Assembly: GCA_024682115.1 (NCBI GenBank)
Contig: JAIKZO010000108.1
Location: forward strand, 55,132 to 119,131
Direction of reading: 5' to 3'
Length of the DNA: 64,000 bases
Origin: Lachnospiraceae bacterium
GTDB taxonomy: Bacteria; Bacillota; Clostridia; Lachnospirales; Lachnospiraceae
Shown: positions 60,522 to 64,000 of the stretch, piece after piece
Layout of the letters: every line of letters begins with the position of its first letter
How positions within the stretch are numbered: position 1 is the first letter of the stretch
Position numbers and translations under genes: made by a program
The notes under the pieces: model-generated
Told to the model about the DNA's origin: nothing
Databases searched by the model: none
Seen by the model: only the letters and a program-made list of their open reading frames with translations

Positions 60522-62291
60522 TTACTCAACATCCTGCAATGCGTCGAAGTTTTCTTCTCCGGTCCTTATCTTGACGACTTTGTTCACGTTGTAAACGAAT
60601 ATCTTACCGTCTCCGATATGACCCGTATAAAGAGCTTTCTTAGCTGCTTCGATGACTTTGTCAACAGGGATCGCACTGACAACAACTTCAAGTTTAACTT
60701 TAGGAAGCAATGTAGCATCGATCTCTACTCCACGGTATCTCTCGCCGGCACCCTTCTGAACGCCGCATCCCATAACCTGGGTTACCGTCATTCCGGTCAC
60801 GCCGAGATCGTTCATCGCTTTCCTTAAAGCATCGTACCTTGAAAGTTTTGCGATGATGACTACCTTTGATATTCCGGAATTGAATTCCGGAGCTATGATG
60901 TTGTCCTGTCTTTCGACCGGAACCGCAGCCTTCTTCATTGCTTCGGATGCCGCATCATAGTTATCCTGACCTAAGTTGGTATTCTCGTTTACGCTCATCG
61001 TCATGGTATTTGAAATATCCATGATGGAGAAACCTGCATATGCTGAAGGAAGACCGTGCTCTGTTGCATCGAGACCCGTGATCTCCTCTTCTTCACTGAC
61101 GCGAAGACCGATAGTCTTTTTGATGATAGTAAATGCTATGATGATCGTTACTACCGTCCAGAGGAGGGTTACTGCCATTCCGCCGAACTGTTTGATCAGC
61201 TGCTCAATACCTCCGCCGTAGAAGAGACCTTCCTTGATCCCTGCAACAGCAAATCCGGGAGCTGTATCCGTTGCAAAAAGTCCTACTGCCAATGTACCCC
61301 AGATACCGTTTACAGCATGTACCGCAACGGCACCGACGGGATCGTCGACATGTGTAACATTATCATTGAACCAAACACCGAATACTACTAAAAGTCCTGC
61401 TACAAGACCTATGATGGCAGATCCTGCACAGTCCGTTACATCACAGGGAGCCGTAATTGCTACCAAACCTGCAAGTGATGCGTTAAGACACATTGAAACA
61501 TCGGGTTTGCCGTATTTAACCCATGTGAATATCATACAGGTTACGGTTGCGACCGCAGGAGCTACGGTAGTTGTAAGGAATACGGAACCGAGTGTAGGAA
61601 GATCCGTTGCTGCTGCACCGTTGAATCCGTACCAGCCAAGCCAGAGGATGAAAACACCCAGGGCAGCCACTACGAGGTTGTGGCCGGGGAAAGCATTGAC
61701 CTTTGTAACTTTTCCGTTCTTGTCTTTTTCAAACTTACCGATCCTGGGACCGAGCATCCATGCACCGATGAATGCGCAGACACCGCCGACCATATGTATG
61801 CAGTTTGAACCTGCGTAATCGTGGAATCCCCACTCGGCTAAGAAACCGCCGCCCCAGGTCCAGTGCGCTTCTATCGGATAAATGAGGGCTGAAATGACTG
61901 CTGAATAAATACAGTAACTTGAGAACTTGGTCCTCTCAGCCATTGATCCTGATACGATGGTTGCTGTTGTTGCACAGAATACCAGGTTGAATACGAAAGC
62001 CGAATAATCGAAATTGCCGTACTTTGAAAATACATCAAAGCTTATTCCGCCGACGAAACCTCCCAGCATGTTCTCTCCGAGCATCAATGAAGCACCGCAG
62101 ATGAACCACATCACTGTTCCTATACAGAAATCCATGAGGTTCTTCATTATGATGTTTCCGGAGTTCTTGGCTCTGGTAAAGCCGGCCTCACACATTGCAA
62201 ATCCGGCCTGCATCCAGAATACCAACGCGGCTCCGATGAGGAACCAGACGCCGTATATCTCGGCATTGACACTGCTTAATAATTCTTCCAT
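60522..62291 (-). CDS. amt: Ammonium transporter Amt with fused PII domain
   Basis: 589 residues. Residues about 1-420 are an Amt channel with about eleven hydrophobic segments; key patterns are ALVFWMQAGFAMCEAGFTR, AHWTWGGGFLAEWGFHDYAG and GCVNALFAT-like NGIWGTLAVGLFATD. After a short linker, residues from about 470 form a PII signal protein domain (VVIIAKLSRYDALRKAMND, T-loop GCGVQKGAGERYRGVEIDA, then LPKVKLEVVVSA). The T-loop Tyr that is uridylylated in E. coli GlnB is Ile here. GGAGGAG precedes the start. Confidence 0.94.
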   Translation of the reverse strand: MEELLSSVNAEIYGVWFLIGAALVFWMQAGFAMCEAGFTRAKNSGNIIMKNLMDFCIGTVMWFICGASLMLGENMLGGFVGGISFDVFSKYGNFDYSAFVFNLVFCATTATIVSGSMAERTKFSSYCIYSAVISALIYPIEAHWTWGGGFLAEWGFHDYAGSNCIHMVGGVCAFIGAWMLGPRIGKFEKDKNGKVTKVNAFPGHNLVVAALGVFILWLGWYGFNGAAATDLPTLGSVFLTTTVAPAVATVTCMIFTWVKYGKPDVSMCLNASLAGLVAITAPCDVTDCAGSAIIGLVAGLLVVFGVWFNDNVTHVDDPVGAVAVHAVNGIWGTLAVGLFATDTAPGFAVAGIKEGLFYGGGIEQLIKQFGGMAVTLLWTVVTIIIAFTIIKKTIGLRVSEEEEITGLDATEHGLPSAYAGFSIMDISNTMTMSVNENTNLGQDNYDAASEAMKKAAVPVERQDNIIAPEFNSGISKVVIIAKLSRYDALRKAMNDLGVTGMTVTQVMGCGVQKGAGERYRGVEIDATLLPKVKLEVVVSAIPVDKVIEAAKKALYTGHIGDGKIFVYNVNKVVKIRTGEENFDALQDVE

Positions 62292-62334
62292 AAATCTCTC
62301 CTCCTTAGTCTTAAGGTCATAGACCTTTTATAAC

Positions 62335-62390
62335 AAAAGACGCGTCCCCTGATTTCAGGTTACGCGCCTTTGCGTTTAAAACTTATATGT
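62335..62390 (-). promoter_or_regulatory. Nested hairpin in the amt leader
   Basis: Between glnN and amt the minus strand forms an outer stem AGGCGCGT/ACGCGTCT and an inner stem CCTGA-AA-TCAGG, followed by TTTTGTTAT. This can terminate glnN transcripts or serve as an attenuator for amt. A smaller hairpin AAGGTC-TAT-GACCTT lies just before the amt ribosome site. Confidence 0.6.
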
Positions 62391-62436
62391 TTGTTTCCCC
62401 TTCTTTACGACTCTTCGCGCTTGTTTTCAATTCTCG

Positions 62437-64000
62437 CTACACGTAGAACAGAAGCTTGCTGTATGTCGGATAAGGAAGGAACTCATCAGGTATGTAACCT
62501 TCGATGTAGTCTGCGACAGCCCTTATGTTCTGCATGTCCGTAAATACCGGATCATGGTAGAATGCCGCGAGTTCTATGCCTTCTTCCATACCCTCTGCCT
62601 TGGCAAGATCCGCCTCGAGTTTTTCAAGAGCTTCATCGAGTTCAGAGTACTTGCTGCTGATCTTCTTAAGAAGCTTTTCCTCTGCCGCCGTTGAGATGGC
62701 ATCGGATATCTTCTTCTTTGAAATGATCGAATTTGACAGTGATTCCATGAGCTTTATGACAGCCGGATCAAAGTCGTGAAGGATCATTTCCTTCAATGTG
62801 CAGGCCTCGAAATGGATCGTCTTGCAGTAGTTCTCTATAAGGATCTCATATCTTGACTTAAGTTCTGTTTCTGTGTAAATACCAAGTTCCGTAAAGAGTT
62901 TAACGTTCTTTTCGTCAAGAAGTTTCGGCAATACATCGGGAGTTGACTTTAAGTTGTAAAGTCCTCGTTTCTCCGCTTCCGCAACCCATTCATCGGTATA
63001 GCCGTTGCCGTTGAAGATAACTCTTTCGTGCTTTATGAGCGTTTCCTTGATGAGTGTGTGGATAGCTTCATCCTTCTTATCTTCCGGCACATCCTTAAGA
63101 GTGTTGTAGAACTCTGAAAGCGAATGTGCCACAGCCGTATTGAGGATGATGTTCGGTGTTGCTACCGAAGCGGATGATCCCAAAGATCTGAACTCGAACT
63201 TGTTACCGGTAAAGGCAAAAGGCGAGGTCCTGTTACGGTCTGTATTATCCTTTGTAAAGTGCGGTATAACCGCCGCGCCTGTCTCCATTATCTGGCTGGC
63301 ATCCTTCTTGAAGAATGTATCGTTCTTAATGGAATCTATAACTGCCGTAAGCTCATCACCGAGGAATATCGAGATGATGGCGGGAGGCGCTTCGTTAGCT
63401 CCGAGTCTGTGATCGTTTCCTGCCGATGCTACAGATAATCTCATCATATCGGCGTATTCATCAACGGCCTTTATTACCGCTGTAAGGAAGATCAGGAACT
63501 GTACGTTGTCGGCGGGAGTCTTGCCGGGATCGAGTAAGTTGACACCTGTGTCGGTTGTCATTGACCAGTTATTGTGCTTACCTGAACCGTTGATGCCTGC
63601 GAACGGTTTTTCATGAAGAAGACAAACCAGTCCGTGCTTTTCGGCTACCGTCTTCATCAGTTCCATCGTCAGCTGGTTGTGATCGACTGCTACGTTTGTT
63701 GTATCAAATACCGGAGCCAGCTCGTGCTGAGCGGGTGCAACCTCGTTATGCTTTGTCTTTGCGGGAATTCCCAGTTTCCAGAGTTCCCTGTCAAGATCGT
63801 GCATGTAAGCCGCAACCCTGGGACGAAGTGTTCCGAAATAGTGATCGTCCATCTCCTGTCCCTTGGGTGAAGGAGCACCGATAAGTGTTCTTCCGGTAAA
63901 TATAAGGTCACGCCTTTTTGCATAATCCTTTTTGTCTATAAGGAAATATTCCTGCTCGGGTCCGACTGTTGTCGCTACGTTGACAACATCTTTGTTTCCG
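62437..64000 (-). CDS. glnN: Glutamine synthetase type III, C-terminal part
   Basis: Partial gene whose 5' end lies beyond the window; about 520 codons are visible and the frame stays open to the edge. Visible segments are typical of the type III family: GPEQEYFLIDKKDY, FTGRTLIGAPSPKGQEMDDH, EVAPAQHELAPVFD, GINGSGKHNNWSM, and NRTSPFAFTGNKFEFRSLG. The stop is at 62437. With glnA at 51.2 kb the organism has two unrelated-size glutamine synthetases in one region. It is upstream of amt and presumably under nitrogen control. Confidence 0.95.
   Translation of the reverse strand, partial: GNKDVVNVATTVGPEQEYFLIDKKDYAKRRDLIFTGRTLIGAPSPKGQEMDDHYFGTLRPRVAAYMHDLDRELWKLGIPAKTKHNEVAPAQHELAPVFDTTNVAVDHNQLTMELMKTVAEKHGLVCLLHEKPFAGINGSGKHNNWSMTTDTGVNLLDPGKTPADNVQFLIFLTAVIKAVDEYADMMRLSVASAGNDHRLGANEAPPAIISIFLGDELTAVIDSIKNDTFFKKDASQIMETGAAVIPHFTKDNTDRNRTSPFAFTGNKFEFRSLGSSASVATPNIILNTAVAHSLSEFYNTLKDVPEDKKDEAIHTLIKETLIKHERVIFNGNGYTDEWVAEAEKRGLYNLKSTPDVLPKLLDEKNVKLFTELGIYTETELKSRYEILIENYCKTIHFEACTLKEMILHDFDPAVIKLMESLSNSIISKKKISDAISTAAEEKLLKKISSKYSELDEALEKLEADLAKAEGMEEGIELAAFYHDPVFTDMQNIRAVADYIEGYIPDEFLPYPTYSKLLFYV

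Overview
The window looks like a housekeeping segment from a Gram-positive anaerobe of the Clostridia, most probably Lachnospiraceae. The reasons are gene content and order: nusB-xseAB-ispA-dxs-tlyA-argR-recN; rimP-nusA-ylxQ-infB-rbfA; DapL-type lysine synthesis; a type III glutamine synthetase; an ANTAR regulator beside glnA; clostripain-type peptidase; a DUF5050-like protein; and strong GGAGG ribosome sites. Species is not resolved. No rRNA, tRNA, IS element, prophage or CRISPR array was seen. All genes but two (a DUF5050-like protein and an asparaginase) lie on the minus strand. Layout, in transcription order from high to low coordinates: 64.0-49.8 kb holds nitrogen assimilation and linked pathways: type III glutamine synthetase (cut by the window edge), an ammonium channel fused to a PII domain, pyrG behind a clear promoter and a leader hairpin, gltB-gltD, glnA, a NitR-like ANTAR protein, dapF and dapL. 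The last of these ends at a terminator beside a 61-bp perfect palindrome. 48.3-43.5 kb is a folate cluster: an SCP2-like gene with a frameshift, rhomboid protease, folC, HD hydrolase, folP, a folB-folK fusion and a tiny Cys protein. Its terminator lies inside the 3' end of the convergent asparaginase gene. 41.3-35.4 kb is a polyphosphate-linked group: DUF815 ATPase, Ppx/GppA, PHP hydrolase, ppk. 35.3-33.5 kb has an FMN riboswitch with terminator, ribU and an MscS channel. 33.4-25.7 kb has a helix-turn-helix protein with a histone-like linker, a small membrane protein, a clostripain-like membrane peptidase, a small acidic protein, manC, fructokinase and a Na/Pi cotransporter. 25.6-16.6 kb is the translation operon rimP-nusA-ylxQ-infB-rbfA-nrnA-truB-ribF plus an AraC regulator; ylxR, usually present, is missing. 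16.4-13.1 kb has a CAP-domain exported protein, rpsO and pnp. 13.0-0 kb runs deoB, prfC, a transglutaminase-like lipoprotein, asp23, nusB, xseA, xseB, ispA, dxs, tlyA, nadK, argR, recN and the start of an S66 peptidase. The most unusual signal is a short motif, TTATGTNAACY (reverse RGTTNACATAA). I found 31 exact copies by eye, 24 of them between 38.4 and 48.4 kb. Copies occur in genes in several reading frames and in both orientations, and as arrays in three intergenic gaps. Chance would give less than one copy in the window. I do not recognise it as a described element, and its function is unknown. Other points of note: one missing base in the SCP2 gene, two tandem hairpin repeats in the glnA leader related to the 61-bp palindrome, and a receiver domain in the ANTAR protein that lacks its phosphoacceptor Asp.
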